Shown: piece after piece, positions 8,983-17,155 of the stretch
Layout of the letters: every line of letters starts with the position of its first letter
Position numbering within the stretch: the stretch's first letter is position 1
NCBI GenBank assembly: GCA_963842335.1
Contig: CAWJGF010000010.1
Coordinates: 62,001-126,000, forward strand
Reading direction: 5' to 3'
From: PALSA-600 sp963842335
GTDB lineage: Bacteria > Actinomycetota > Thermoleophilia > Gaiellales > Gaiellaceae
Length of the DNA stretch: 64,000 nucleotides
Notes under the pieces: generated by a model
What the model was told of the DNA's origin: nothing
The model's input: the letters and a program-made list of their open reading frames with translations, nothing else
Databases searched by the model: none
Translations under genes and position numbers: made by a program

Positions 8983-9030
8983 GTGGGCGAGTTGTCACAC
9001 TCTCGTAACGGTGCCTGGCACCGGACGCGG
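8983..9030 (+). repeat. Palindromic repeat family, subtype A, copy 1
   Basis: The unit starts GTGGGCGAGTTGTCACACTC and ends in the palindrome GGTGCCTGGCACC (9010-9022) plus CGGACGCGG. It matches copy 2 at 9117 over about 45 bases with few differences, and two inverted copies at 23008 and 23101. Confidence 0.75.
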
Positions 9031-9116
9031 CTCCGGGCGGCATGGCCGGGAACGACGTGTCCCGCGGCGGTTCGACCTGCGTTCTTCCCGTTTCTCGACG
9101 CGCTCGCGCCGGCCCT

Positions 9117-9165
9117 GTGGGCAACTTGTCTCACTCCGGCAACGGTGCCTGGCACCGGCCGTGGC
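9117..9165 (+). repeat. Palindromic repeat family, subtype A, copy 2
   Basis: Begins GTGGGCAACTTGTCTCACTC, then CGGCAAC, the palindrome GGTGCCTGGCACC (9144-9156) and the tail CGGCCGTGGCGG. Same orientation as copy 1, offset 134 bases. Confidence 0.75.
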
Positions 9166-9271
9166 GGCCCCGGACGCGGCTGCGCCGGTCATGTCGAAAG
9201 GGCCTTCGGGAACTCCAACTCGACGTCGTCGACAGGGTGTGAACGGCGGCGTGTCGCCGCTCCCGGGTGGG

Positions 9272-9817
9272 CTACTGCGAGGGCTGCTTCTGCTGCGAGA
9301 GCCGTTCGGCGTCGGGCTTCAGGTCGATGCCGCGCGACTCGAGCACGCGCAGCACGAGCGGTCGCTTGTCTGCGGTGTACCCGTCGCCGGCGCCCGTCCC
9401 TCTCGCGTGTGCGAGCTTCCAGGCGGCGTACTCCTCGACCAGCGCCGGATCCGCGCGCAGCGCGTCGCGGAATGCGAGCCGCTCGCGCCAGAGGTCGCTG
9501 CTGGGGACGGTCAGGTGGAGGTGATGGGTGGACTGCGTGCTGTCCGCGGGCTTGAAGAACGCGTGCGCCTCGGGACGGTGCTCGTGCCACGCATAGCCGA
9601 GGGTCGCGAGCGGCCCGAACGCTGCGCGCGAGGCCTCGAGGTCGCGGACGCCCGCGAGGATGTCGATGATCGGCTTTGACGGCAGCCCAGGGACGGACGT
9701 CGAGCCGATGTGATGCACGCCGCCGTGCAGCCAGGGAGCAATGACGCGCTCGAGCATGGCGCACTCGACTTCGAACTGAAGCGCCCATTCGGGGTCGTAC
9801 GGCACGACGACCGGCAC
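9272..9817 (-). CDS. GrpB-family (UPF0157) protein
   Basis: A 181-aa protein from GTG 9817, nine bases behind the GntR gene. It has the GrpB hallmarks VVVPYDPEWALQFEVE, HHIGSTSVPGLPSKPIIDI and the C-terminal EYAAWKLAHA helix. GrpB proteins belong to the nucleotidyltransferase superfamily (GHIGSTS motif); their cellular reaction is largely unknown. Likely co-transcribed with the GntR regulator. Nothing links it to the catabolic operons. Confidence 0.88.
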   Translation of the reverse strand: MPVVVPYDPEWALQFEVECAMLERVIAPWLHGGVHHIGSTSVPGLPSKPIIDILAGVRDLEASRAAFGPLATLGYAWHEHRPEAHAFFKPADSTQSTHHLHLTVPSSDLWRERLAFRDALRADPALVEEYAAWKLAHARGTGAGDGYTADKRPLVLRVLESRGIDLKPDAERLSQQKQPSQ

Positions 9818-9826
9818 GGGCTTGCC

Positions 9827-10522
9827 CTACCGGTCGAACAGTCCGCGCTCGCCGAGTTCGGGCGCGTAGAAGCGGCCGGCGAGGTCAAGATGCTCGTAGA
9901 GCGTCGCCGAGGCAAGTTCGGGGTCGTGTGCCGCACACGCCTCGATCAATCGTCCGTCCATTTCCCGGTGCTTGTCCTGCAGCTCTCCCGCCGCCGAGAA
10001 GAGCGCCGGCCGGAAACGCTCCGAGCGGTCCCAGGCGGGCCTGATCATCTGCGGCAACCACGGGGCGCCGCACGCGTCATAGAGAGAGAAGTGAAAATCT
10101 GTGTGCGCACGCATCGCTGCGAGCACGTCTTCTCCCTCGCGCGCGGCGTCCAGGCGCGCGAGGTGCTGGCGGGCGACCTCGACCTCCTCGTCGGTGATCC
10201 GCAGCGCCGCCCGGCGTACGGCCAGGGCTTCGAGCACGAGCCGCACCTCGAACAGGTCGCGCAGATCGTCGACGTCGAACGGCAGGACCCGGGCGCCCTG
10301 GTGTGGCACGTGCTTGGCGAGCCCCAGCGCCTCGAGCTGTCGGACGGCCTCGCGGATCGGCGAGATGCTCATTCCGAGCGAGCGTGCGAGCTCGTCGAGA
10401 CGAAGCGGAGTCCCGGGCTTCAGCTCGCCGAGGATGATCGCCTCGCGCAGCTCCTCGAGGGCGAATTCGGCCATCGTCCGGTGCCGGATCCGCCCTGCGT
10501 CGGTTGCGCGCGCGCGTGGCAT
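9827..10522 (-). CDS. GntR-family transcriptional regulator (FCD/FadR subgroup)
   Basis: 231 aa from ATG 10522; a second in-frame ATG at 10474 is possible. Winged helix-turn-helix near the N-terminus (LREAIILGELKPGTPLRLDE, then SLGMSISPIREAVRQLEALG) and an all-helical FCD effector domain with metal-binding His residues (THFHFS-like AHTDFHFSLYDA; HREMDGRLI). It is read divergently from the importer/catabolic operon starting at 10732, so it is the best candidate for its local repressor, with a pathway acid as effector (inference). Confidence 0.88.
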   Translation of the reverse strand: MPRARATDAGRIRHRTMAEFALEELREAIILGELKPGTPLRLDELARSLGMSISPIREAVRQLEALGLAKHVPHQGARVLPFDVDDLRDLFEVRLVLEALAVRRAALRITDEEVEVARQHLARLDAAREGEDVLAAMRAHTDFHFSLYDACGAPWLPQMIRPAWDRSERFRPALFSAAGELQDKHREMDGRLIEACAAHDPELASATLYEHLDLAGRFYAPELGERGLFDR

Positions 10523-10546
10523 CCTGGGCCGCACCGTCCCATGCTC

Positions 10547-10561
10547 TTGATCAGATGTCAA
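10547..10561. promoter_or_regulatory. Possible GntR operator
   Basis: An inverted repeat TTGA-N7-TCAA sits 25 bases before the GntR start in the divergent intergenic region. FCD-type GntR proteins often bind short T-rich/A-rich inverted repeats, but this one has only 4-base arms, so the call is weak. The rest of the 209-bp gap also holds a 7-bp-stem hairpin (CGCCTCG 10629-10635 with CGAGGCG 10645-10651). Confidence 0.25.
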
Positions 10562-10731
10562 ACGCTGTGCGAGGATCACCTCGTGGCCGCAGCGACCCCA
10601 CCCCCTTTTGTCCGGCAAGTCTCGGCGTCGCCTCGCGGCTTTGCCGAGGCGCTTGATCCGCGCGACCTAATCCCCCAGTGTCCCATTCCCACGCCGCCGC
10701 TTCGCGGTGGCAGTCAATGAAGGAGTCGAAG

Positions 10732-11928
10732 ATGAGACGACTGAGTTCCCGTGTGGGGCTCATCCTGCTCGCCGTGGCGGTGGCGCTCGTCGCCGTCGTC
10801 GCGACGGCGGCGGCGCGGACCACCGGTCCGGCGGCCACACCGATCACGATCGGGTGGGCGTTCGACAGCAAGGGCGCGATGGCGCCGTTCGACAACCCGG
10901 CGCTCGCTGCGGCGCAGCTGCGCGTCAAGCAATGGAACGCCAAGGGCGGCGTCAGCGGTCGCCAGTTGCAGATCAAGACGTGCGACACCCAGGGCAACAA
11001 GCCGGCGATCGCGAAGGCTTGCGCGCTGAAGTTGCTCGGCGAAGGTGCGAACATCATCTTCACGACCTGTGACGTCGATCTGGCGGCCCCCGTCGTGCAG
11101 GAAGCGATCAACCGCGGCGTTCTCGCCGTCGCCCCGTGCATCGGCACCGACCAGATGGGGCCAAAGCGTTTCGGGCCGAAGGGCAAGCTCGCCTTCAGCT
11201 TCGGAAACGTCGCCCAGGACGAGGGGTCGGCGATGGCCCAGTACGCGTGGGCGAAGGGCTGGCACAGCGCGGCGCTCGCGACCGACGGCGTGATCGTCTA
11301 CTTCAAGGATGTCGTGCAGGCGTTCAAGGTCCGGTTCACGCAGCTCGGCGGCAAGATCGTCGACCAGGAGACCTATCACTCGCTCGGTGGCAACGACGTC
11401 AACAACGCCGTCAGCCGTCTGAATGGTGTAAAGGCCGACGTGGTCGTGACCTCGACCGCGGGTGCGTTCGGAGCTCTCTCGACGCTGATCTCGGGCATGA
11501 GGAGCGCCGGTAACAACACCCCGGTGCTCAACTCGTGGGCCGGAGACGGCACGTACTGGCTGCCCAAGAGCCCGCCGGTCACGAACTACTGGTTCGTCAC
11601 GTTCGCGTCGATCTTCGGGGACGACCCGAGCGCGGCGGTCAACAAGCTGGCGAAGCAGGTTCACGCCGGCACGGGCGGTTTCGTCACCGGCTCGGCCGCG
11701 ATCGACGGGGTCGTCACCGCGATCAGGCGGGCGGGCGGTTCGACCAACGGAGCGGCATTGGCCGCGCAGATGCAGAAGTTCCACAAGGTCCCGACCCTCT
11801 CCGGGCTCGTGAGCTTCTCCGCGAAGTACCACACGGTGTTCGGCCGTCAGTACCGCGTCATCAAGATCCAGGACAACAAGGCGCACCTCGTCGGCACCGT
11901 CACCGCCAAGGTCGTCCCCAAGATCTAG
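10732..11928 (+). CDS. Branched-chain-type ABC transporter substrate-binding protein
   Basis: 398 aa. ATG 10732 is selected: AAGGAG lies six bases upstream and a signal peptide follows directly (MRRLSSRVGLILLAVAVALV, cleavage after about residue 28); an ATG at 10717 would put the ribosome site inside the gene. The mature part is a Peripla_BP_6 (LivK-like) protein: ITIGWAFDSKGAMAPFDNPA and GGVSGRQLQIKTCDTQGNK. It would capture an amino-acid-like or aromatic acid ligand outside the membrane for the ATPases and permeases that follow. Confidence 0.88.
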   Translation: MRRLSSRVGLILLAVAVALVAVVATAAARTTGPAATPITIGWAFDSKGAMAPFDNPALAAAQLRVKQWNAKGGVSGRQLQIKTCDTQGNKPAIAKACALKLLGEGANIIFTTCDVDLAAPVVQEAINRGVLAVAPCIGTDQMGPKRFGPKGKLAFSFGNVAQDEGSAMAQYAWAKGWHSAALATDGVIVYFKDVVQAFKVRFTQLGGKIVDQETYHSLGGNDVNNAVSRLNGVKADVVVTSTAGAFGALSTLISGMRSAGNNTPVLNSWAGDGTYWLPKSPPVTNYWFVTFASIFGDDPSAAVNKLAKQVHAGTGGFVTGSAAIDGVVTAIRRAGGSTNGAALAAQMQKFHKVPTLSGLVSFSAKYHTVFGRQYRVIKIQDNKAHLVGTVTAKVVPKI

Positions 11929-11934
11929 GACGAC

Positions 11935-12711
11935 TTGGCCACAGCGGAAGCAGTGGAACGCAGTGAGCAGCGGAGGCCCGAAGGAACACTTCGGGCCTCC
12001 GCCGTCTCGCGGTCCTTCGAGGGCGTGAAGGCCCTGAGCGGCGTGACGCTCGAGCTCGCGCGGGGTGAGGTCGTCGGGCTGATCGGCCCGAACGGTGCGG
12101 GCAAGTCGACGCTCGTGAACGTGCTCAGCGGCTTCGACCAGCCCGACCAGGGAGCGGTGCTGCTCGAAGGCCGCGACGTCACGAAGTGGACGCCGAACCG
12201 TCGCGGCCATCATGGACTCGCGCGCACGTTCCAGCACAGCCACGGTTTTCGCACGCTCTCCGTGCGTGAGAACGTCGAAGTGGCCGCCCTCGGCGTCGGG
12301 GCCGGCCCACGGGTCGCAGCGCGCCGCGCGGCGGATTTGCTGGCGCGACTTGCGCTCGCCCGGTACGCCGACGCGCCTGCAGCCTCCCTCGCACACGGCG
12401 ACGAGCGGCGGCTCGGCGTCGCCCGAGCTCTGGCGATGGAGCCGCGCTTCGTCCTGCTCGACGAGCCCGCTGCGGGGCTGCCCGAGGCGGAGGTTCCCGC
12501 GTTCGCAGCGGTCGTCCGCTCGGTGAGCGACGAGCACGGTGCCGGCGTGCTGCTGATCGATCACAACATGGCGCTGATCATGGAGACGTGCGACCGGATC
12601 GTCGTCCTCGACCAGGGCCGCGCCTTGGCCGAGGGAACCCCCGCCGAGATCCGCGCGAATCTCGACGTCGCGGCCGCGTACCTGGGCGAGGCTCCGGTGA
12701 GCGAGGAATGA
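11935..12711 (+). CDS. livG: ABC transporter ATP-binding protein, LivG type
   Basis: 258 aa from TTG 11935, seven bases after the binding-protein stop; start uncertain because a large hairpin (11970-12002) covers codons 12-22. Walker A GLIGPNGAGKSTLVNVLSGF, LivG-style signature LAHGDERRLGVARAL in place of LSGGQ, Walker B FVLLDEPAAGLP and the switch His in LLIDHNMALI. The RTFQHSHGFRTLSVRENV segment is typical for LivG. It powers uptake with LivF/LivH/LivM encoded next, overlapping LivF by 4 bases. Confidence 0.88.
   Translation: MATAEAVERSEQRRPEGTLRASAVSRSFEGVKALSGVTLELARGEVVGLIGPNGAGKSTLVNVLSGFDQPDQGAVLLEGRDVTKWTPNRRGHHGLARTFQHSHGFRTLSVRENVEVAALGVGAGPRVAARRAADLLARLALARYADAPAASLAHGDERRLGVARALAMEPRFVLLDEPAAGLPEAEVPAFAAVVRSVSDEHGAGVLLIDHNMALIMETCDRIVVLDQGRALAEGTPAEIRANLDVAAAYLGEAPVSEE
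11970..12002 (+). other. Perfect 14-bp stem-loop between binding-protein and ATPase genes
   Basis: GCGGAGGCCCGAAG (11970-11983) and CTTCGGGCCTCCGC (11989-12002) are exact reverse complements with a 5-base loop. No T-run follows. It falls inside the predicted N-terminal codons of the LivG gene, 42 bases after the binding-protein stop. Such a structure commonly protects the 3' end of the binding-protein mRNA or partly terminates transcription, giving more binding protein than permease (inference). Confidence 0.65.
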
Positions 12712-13418
12712 GCGTCGCGCTCGTCGTCGAGAAGCTCGACGTTCGTCACGGCGGCGTCCACGCGGTGCGGGGGCTGTCGTTCGAGGTGAGCCCGGGTGAG
12801 ATCGTCGGATTGATCGGCGCGAACGGCGCGGGCAAGTCCTCGACCTTGCACGCGATCATGGGGATCGCTCCTGTAACGGGAGGTGACATCCGCCTCGGTG
12901 AGGTGTCGCTGCGCGGCCGCAGGCCGGAGGAGATCGCACGCAGCGGCATCGCGCTGGTGCCCGAGGGCCGTCGGATCTTCGCCGAGTTGACGGTCGAGGA
13001 GAACCTCCGCCTCGGGCTTGCGGCTCGGCGGTCACGCGGCGATGCGGGCGCGGTCATTCGCCGGGTCTACGACCTCTTTCCGATCGTCGAAGAGTTTCGC
13101 CGTCGCCACGCGGGCGCTCTCTCCGGTGGGCAGCAGCAGCAGCTCGCGATCGCGCGCGCTCTCGTCGCCGAGCCCGATGTGCTGCTGCTCGACGAGCCCT
13201 CGCTCGGCCTCGCGCCGACCGTCGTCGACGTCGTCTTCGAGGCACTCGCAGCGATTCGCGAGACCGGTCTCGCGGTGCTGCTCGTCGAGCAGCGCGCCCA
13301 GCGAACGGTCGCACTGGCCGATCGCTCCCACGTGCTCGCGAACGGCGAGCTGCGACTGACGCTCGGCCCCGAGAACGCGAACGACACCACAGCAATGGTC
13401 GAGGCGTACTTCTCGTGA
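12708..13418 (+). CDS. livF: ABC transporter ATP-binding protein, LivF type
   Basis: 236 aa from ATG 12708 (ATGA overlap with LivG). Walker A LIGANGAGKSSTLHAIMG, LivF-typical SGIALVPEGRRIFAELTVEENL, signature ALSGGQQQQLAIARAL, Walker B VLLLDEPSLGLAP. Second ATPase of the five-part importer; the two ATPases work as a pair under the LivH/LivM channel. Confidence 0.9.
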   Translation: MSVALVVEKLDVRHGGVHAVRGLSFEVSPGEIVGLIGANGAGKSSTLHAIMGIAPVTGGDIRLGEVSLRGRRPEEIARSGIALVPEGRRIFAELTVEENLRLGLAARRSRGDAGAVIRRVYDLFPIVEEFRRRHAGALSGGQQQQLAIARALVAEPDVLLLDEPSLGLAPTVVDVVFEALAAIRETGLAVLLVEQRAQRTVALADRSHVLANGELRLTLGPENANDTTAMVEAYFS

Positions 13419-14320
13419 CGCTAGCCGTCCTCAACATCGACTGGCAGACGCTCACCGACGCGATCGCCCTCGGTTCGGTCTACGCGCTGATGGCGGTCGG
13501 CATCGGCCTCGTGTTCGGCGTCCTGCGGCTCGTCAACTTCGCCTACGGGCAGCTCGTGATGGCGGGCGCGTTCGCAATGGCACTGGCGTCGCAGTGGGGC
13601 TGGCCGGTGTGGGCGGGCATCGTTCTCTGCTTCGCGGTCGTCCTGGCCCTGTCGCTCGCCATGGACCGGCTCGTCTTCCGCCCACTGCGCGGGCAGTCAC
13701 CGGTCGTCATGCTCGTTGCGACGTTCGCGGTTGCCTTTCTGCTGCAGAGCGTCGCGATGCTCTGGTTCGGGTCGCTCGGGAAGATTGCGAGCTCGCTCGC
13801 GTACCTGAACCGGCCCGTGACGATCTCGAACGTCGACATCCGCAAGATCACGATCGTCGCCGTCGTCGTCGCTGTCCTGTGCCTCCTGGCACTGACCCTT
13901 CTGCTCGAGCGGACCACGATCGGCCTGCACATGCGCGCCGCGTCGATGGACTTCCAGACGGCCCGCATCCTCGGTGTCCGTGCAAACCGCGTGATCGCGG
14001 TGGCGGTGCTGCTCTCGGGCGCGCTCGCCGCGGTGGTCGCCGTCATGCTCACCGTGCAGAACCCGCTCGTCACACCCGACTTCGCGCTGCGGGACACGAT
14101 CATCGTGCTCGCGGGCGTCGTGCTCGGCGGCATGAACCGGCCGATCTCCGCGACGCTCGGCGGGTTCTCGATCGGCTTTGCGAGTGGTCTCCTCGGCGGC
14201 GCGCTGCCGACCGAGAAGAGCCAGTATCTGCCGTCGTTTCTCTTTGCAGCAGTGATCCTCGTGCTGCTCGTGCGGCCCGGCGGGCTGTTTGCCCGGAAGG
14301 GTGCGGTCGAGCGCGTATGA
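13415..14320 (+). CDS. livH: Branched-chain amino acid-type ABC permease, LivH family
   Basis: 301 aa from GTG 13415 (GTGA overlap). About eight hydrophobic segments; LivH landmarks ALGSVYALMAVGIGLVFGVL, LVNFAYGQLVMAGAF and the EAA-like loop MRAASMDFQTARILGV. One half of the membrane channel; the partner is the next gene. Overlap on both sides shows it is translated within one operon. Confidence 0.9.
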   Translation: MTLAVLNIDWQTLTDAIALGSVYALMAVGIGLVFGVLRLVNFAYGQLVMAGAFAMALASQWGWPVWAGIVLCFAVVLALSLAMDRLVFRPLRGQSPVVMLVATFAVAFLLQSVAMLWFGSLGKIASSLAYLNRPVTISNVDIRKITIVAVVVAVLCLLALTLLLERTTIGLHMRAASMDFQTARILGVRANRVIAVAVLLSGALAAVVAVMLTVQNPLVTPDFALRDTIIVLAGVVLGGMNRPISATLGGFSIGFASGLLGGALPTEKSQYLPSFLFAAVILVLLVRPGGLFARKGAVERV

Positions 14321-15321
14321 GGCGGGTGCTCGCACTGCAGGAACTGCTCGGCCCGGCGCTGCTCGTGGTCGCAGCGGCTCTTCTCGGCACCCTCGTCTCG
14401 CTCTCGACCCAGTCGTACTTCACCGACGCGCTCGTGAAAGTCGCGATCGTCGTCGCGCTGTACATCTTCATCGGCAACTCGGGCGTCGTGTCGTTCGGCC
14501 ACATCAGCTTCGTCGCGATCGGTGCGTGGACTGCGGGCGTGCTCTCCGTTCCGGCTGCCGAGAAGCCGGCGATCATGCCGAGCCTCGTGCACGTGCTGCG
14601 CGACCGCACGGCCGGGAACATCTCATCGCTTGCGCTCGCCGCTCTCGCCGGCGGGATCTGCGCGTTTGCGGTCGCGCTTCCCCTGATGCGGCTGTCGGGC
14701 CTCGCGGCTGGCATCGCAACGTTCGGCGTCCTCGAGATCACCCACAACGTCTTGCGCTACGAGGAGAAGATCGGGCCGGGACTGAACACCTTTTCGTCGG
14801 TGCCGGAGACGACCGGGCTCCGTCAGGCCGCTCTCGGTGCACTCGTGGTGATCGTCGCGGCGTACGCGTACGGACGCAGCCGGTTCGGCCGGCTGCTGCG
14901 CGCGACGAGCGAGGATCAGGCGGCCGCTCGTGCAGCCGGTGTCTCGGTCTACCGGCAGAGGCTCATTGCCTTCGGCCTGTCGGGGCTGGTCGCAGGGCTG
15001 GCCGGCGGGCTGTACGTGCACCTCTTGCCGCTCAACACCGAGTCGGTCTACCTCGATCTCACGTTCATCACGCTCGCGATGCTCGTGATCGGCGGCGCGA
15101 CGAGCCTCTGGGGAGCGGTTGTCGGCGCACTCGCGGTCAGCGCCCTCGACTCGTATCTCGCCGTAGCCGAGAACGGCACCTCGTTCCTCGGGTGGCACCT
15201 CGACCTGCCGGCGGGAACGCGCGTGATCGTTGTCGGCGCCTTGATGGCGATCGTGTTGATCCTGCGGCCGTCCGGCTTGACCGGCGGCCGCGAGTTTCGA
15301 CTGCGCTGGTTGCGGCGATGA
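14317..15321 (+). CDS. livM: Branched-chain amino acid-type ABC permease, LivM family
   Basis: 334 aa from ATG 14317 (ATGA overlap). Polytopic membrane protein with LivM features: IGNSGVVSFGHISFVAIGAW, LMRLSGLAAGIATFGVLEI, the ATPase-contact loop FGRLLRATSEDQAAARAAGV, and VVGALAVSALDSYLAVAENG. It completes importer 1. The next gene, an enzyme, overlaps its stop, so transporter and catabolic enzymes form one transcript. Confidence 0.9.
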   Translation: MRRVLALQELLGPALLVVAAALLGTLVSLSTQSYFTDALVKVAIVVALYIFIGNSGVVSFGHISFVAIGAWTAGVLSVPAAEKPAIMPSLVHVLRDRTAGNISSLALAALAGGICAFAVALPLMRLSGLAAGIATFGVLEITHNVLRYEEKIGPGLNTFSSVPETTGLRQAALGALVVIVAAYAYGRSRFGRLLRATSEDQAAARAAGVSVYRQRLIAFGLSGLVAGLAGGLYVHLLPLNTESVYLDLTFITLAMLVIGGATSLWGAVVGALAVSALDSYLAVAENGTSFLGWHLDLPAGTRVIVVGALMAIVLILRPSGLTGGREFRLRWLRR

Positions 15322-16235
15322 CGCGGGTTTGCATCGCCGGGGCCGGGGTGATCGGAAGCCTGTTCGCCGCGCATCTCGCGCGGGTCACGGAGGTCACAGC
15401 GTTGACCCGCCGTGAAGAGCATGCACGCGCGCTGAACGAACAAGGGCTGCGGGTCAGCGGCCGCGCCGACTTCACAGCGCGCCTGACCGCGGCGACGACG
15501 CCGGACGCACTGCCCGAGCCCGAGCTCGTGATCGTCGCGAGCAAGGGTGGCGATGTCGACGCGATCGCCGCTCAGCTCGAAGGGCACTGGCCGGACGCGA
15601 TGCTGATGACGGTGCAGAACGGCATCGGAGCGGACGAGCTCGTCGCCCGTCACGGCGAGTGGCGCCAGCTGACGAGTGTGACCTTCATGAGCGGCACGCG
15701 CCACGCGGACACCCACGTCGAGTACGTGCTCGACACGGCGACGTGGATCGGGCCGTCACGCGGGACGACGCCCGCCGACGCCATGCGGGTCGCCGATCTG
15801 ATCGTCTCCTCCGGGCTGAAAGCCGAGGCGTTCGATGACCTCCGTCCGGCGCAGTGGTCGAAGTTGATCTTCAATGCGACCGTCAACACCGTCGCCGCGC
15901 TCACCGGACTGCCCCACGATCCGCACTTCGCTGCCGTCGACGAGCCCCAGGACCTCGGCCTCCTCGTGCGTGCGCTGATGGACGAGGGCAAGGCCGTCGC
16001 TGCGGCTGCGGGCGTGACGCTCGGTGAGGATCCGTGGGAGATGAACGTGCTCGCCACGCAACGCGGCCACCGCCACTACCCTTCGATGCTCGAGGATGTC
16101 GCTGCGCACCGCCGCACCGAGGTCGACATGATCACCGGTTCACTCGTGCGCGAAGCGAACCGGCTCGGGGTGCCGGTGCCGCTCCACGAGACGATGTACC
16201 GCTTGATCAAAGCCAAGGAGGCTTCCTGGGAATGA
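15318..16235 (+). CDS. Ketopantoate reductase-family dehydrogenase (first of a tandem pair)
   Basis: 305 aa from ATG 15318 (ATGA overlap with livM). N-terminal nucleotide-binding motif VCIAGAGVIGSLFAAHLA, VQNGIGADELVARHG, and the C-terminal catalytic helix WSKLIFNATVNTVAALTG with YPSMLEDVAAHRRTEVDMI typical of 2-dehydropantoate 2-reductase (PanE/ApbA). No pantothenate genes are near; a neighbouring paralogue and the transporter operon argue for reduction or oxidation of another 2-oxo/2-hydroxy acid (inference). Confidence 0.82.
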   Translation: MTRVCIAGAGVIGSLFAAHLARVTEVTALTRREEHARALNEQGLRVSGRADFTARLTAATTPDALPEPELVIVASKGGDVDAIAAQLEGHWPDAMLMTVQNGIGADELVARHGEWRQLTSVTFMSGTRHADTHVEYVLDTATWIGPSRGTTPADAMRVADLIVSSGLKAEAFDDLRPAQWSKLIFNATVNTVAALTGLPHDPHFAAVDEPQDLGLLVRALMDEGKAVAAAAGVTLGEDPWEMNVLATQRGHRHYPSMLEDVAAHRRTEVDMITGSLVREANRLGVPVPLHETMYRLIKAKEASWE

Positions 16236-17155
16236 GAGTGTGTGTTGTCGGATGTGGAGCGGTCGGATCGCTCTTCGCAGCGAACCTCGCCACGCTCGAG
16301 GACGTCGAGGTGTGGGCCTTCGACGCGGCGCAGGCTCACGTTGACGCGATCAACCGCAGCGGCCTGAGGCTCGTCGGCGCGGGCGAGGTGGTGGGACACG
16401 TTCACGCCACGACGAACGCCGGCGAGCTGCCGCCTTGCGACTTCGGGATCGTCGCGACGAAGGCGATGCACACCGAGTCGGCGATCGCTGCTGCTGCGCA
16501 TGCCTTCGCCGACGGCTCGGTCGCGACGGTGCAGAACGGGATCGGCAACGAGGAGGTCGTTGCGGCGCACGTCGGTCGGGTGATCCGCGGGACGACGTTT
16601 CCGGCGGGGAAGATTCTCGAGCCCGGCGTCGTGCAGTGGGACGTGAAGGGCGATACGACGATCGGGCCGTTCGAGGCCGCGCCGGCAGAGTCCGCCGAGA
16701 TCGAGCGGCTCGCTGACGCCTGCACTCGCGGCGGCATGCCGACCGCAGCGGTCGCCGATGCCCGCGGCCCGCAGTGGCGCAAGGTGATCTTCAATGCGGC
16801 GACCAACCCGATCGGCGCCCTGACCGGGCTCACGCATGGCCGGGTCTGCGAGCAGCGGCCGCTGCGCGCGCTCGTCTCGCGCCTCGTCGACGAGGGGAAG
16901 GCCGTTGCGGCCGCCCAGGGAATCGAGCTCGACTCGGACCCCGAGGAGCTGATCGACTACGCCGCGCGCCCCGAGGTCGCGTACGACCACAAGGCGTCGA
17001 TGCTCCAGGACGTGGAGGCGCGCAGGCAGACTGAGGTCGACTATCTGAACGGTGGGATCGTGGAGTTCGGCCGGCGCTACGACGTGGAGACGCCCGAGCA
17101 CGCGGCCATCTGGGCACTCGTCAAGGGAATGGAGGCGTCGTGGACGCAGCACTGA
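16232..17155 (+). CDS. Ketopantoate reductase-family dehydrogenase (second of a tandem pair)
   Basis: 307 aa from ATG 16232 (ATGA overlap). Same layout as the previous gene: VCVVGCGAVGSLFAANLA, TVQNGIGNEEVVAAHVG, WRKVIFNAATNPIGALTG and HKASMLQDVEARRQTEVDYL. The two copies are clearly homologous but divergent, so they may act as a heteromer or on two successive hydroxy acids. It overlaps the M24 gene by 16 bases. Confidence 0.82.
   Translation: MRVCVVGCGAVGSLFAANLATLEDVEVWAFDAAQAHVDAINRSGLRLVGAGEVVGHVHATTNAGELPPCDFGIVATKAMHTESAIAAAAHAFADGSVATVQNGIGNEEVVAAHVGRVIRGTTFPAGKILEPGVVQWDVKGDTTIGPFEAAPAESAEIERLADACTRGGMPTAAVADARGPQWRKVIFNAATNPIGALTGLTHGRVCEQRPLRALVSRLVDEGKAVAAAQGIELDSDPEELIDYAARPEVAYDHKASMLQDVEARRQTEVDYLNGGIVEFGRRYDVETPEHAAIWALVKGMEASWTQH

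Larger units (their letters stand above)
8874..9271. other. Intergenic region (398 bp) carrying two copies of a dispersed palindromic repeat
   Basis: No convincing gene in either strand. It must hold the promoter of the minus-strand gene starting at 8873 and the end of the GrpB gene transcript. Most of it is taken up by two direct copies of a ~48-bp repeat centred on GGTGCCTGGCACC (listed separately). Confidence 0.6.

Noticed and set aside
8983..9165. Possible CRISPR array because of repeated units
   Set aside because: Only two direct units with a partly conserved 86-bp spacer region, internal palindrome, and further copies scattered as pairs elsewhere; no cas genes.
10714..12564. Long minus-strand open frame opposite the binding-protein and LivG genes
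   Set aside because: No recognisable domain; the opposite strand has signal peptide, ribosome site and full ABC motifs.
16232..17155. True panE for pantothenate synthesis
   Set aside because: No panB/panC/panD nearby, two divergent copies, and translational coupling to a catabolic/transport operon.
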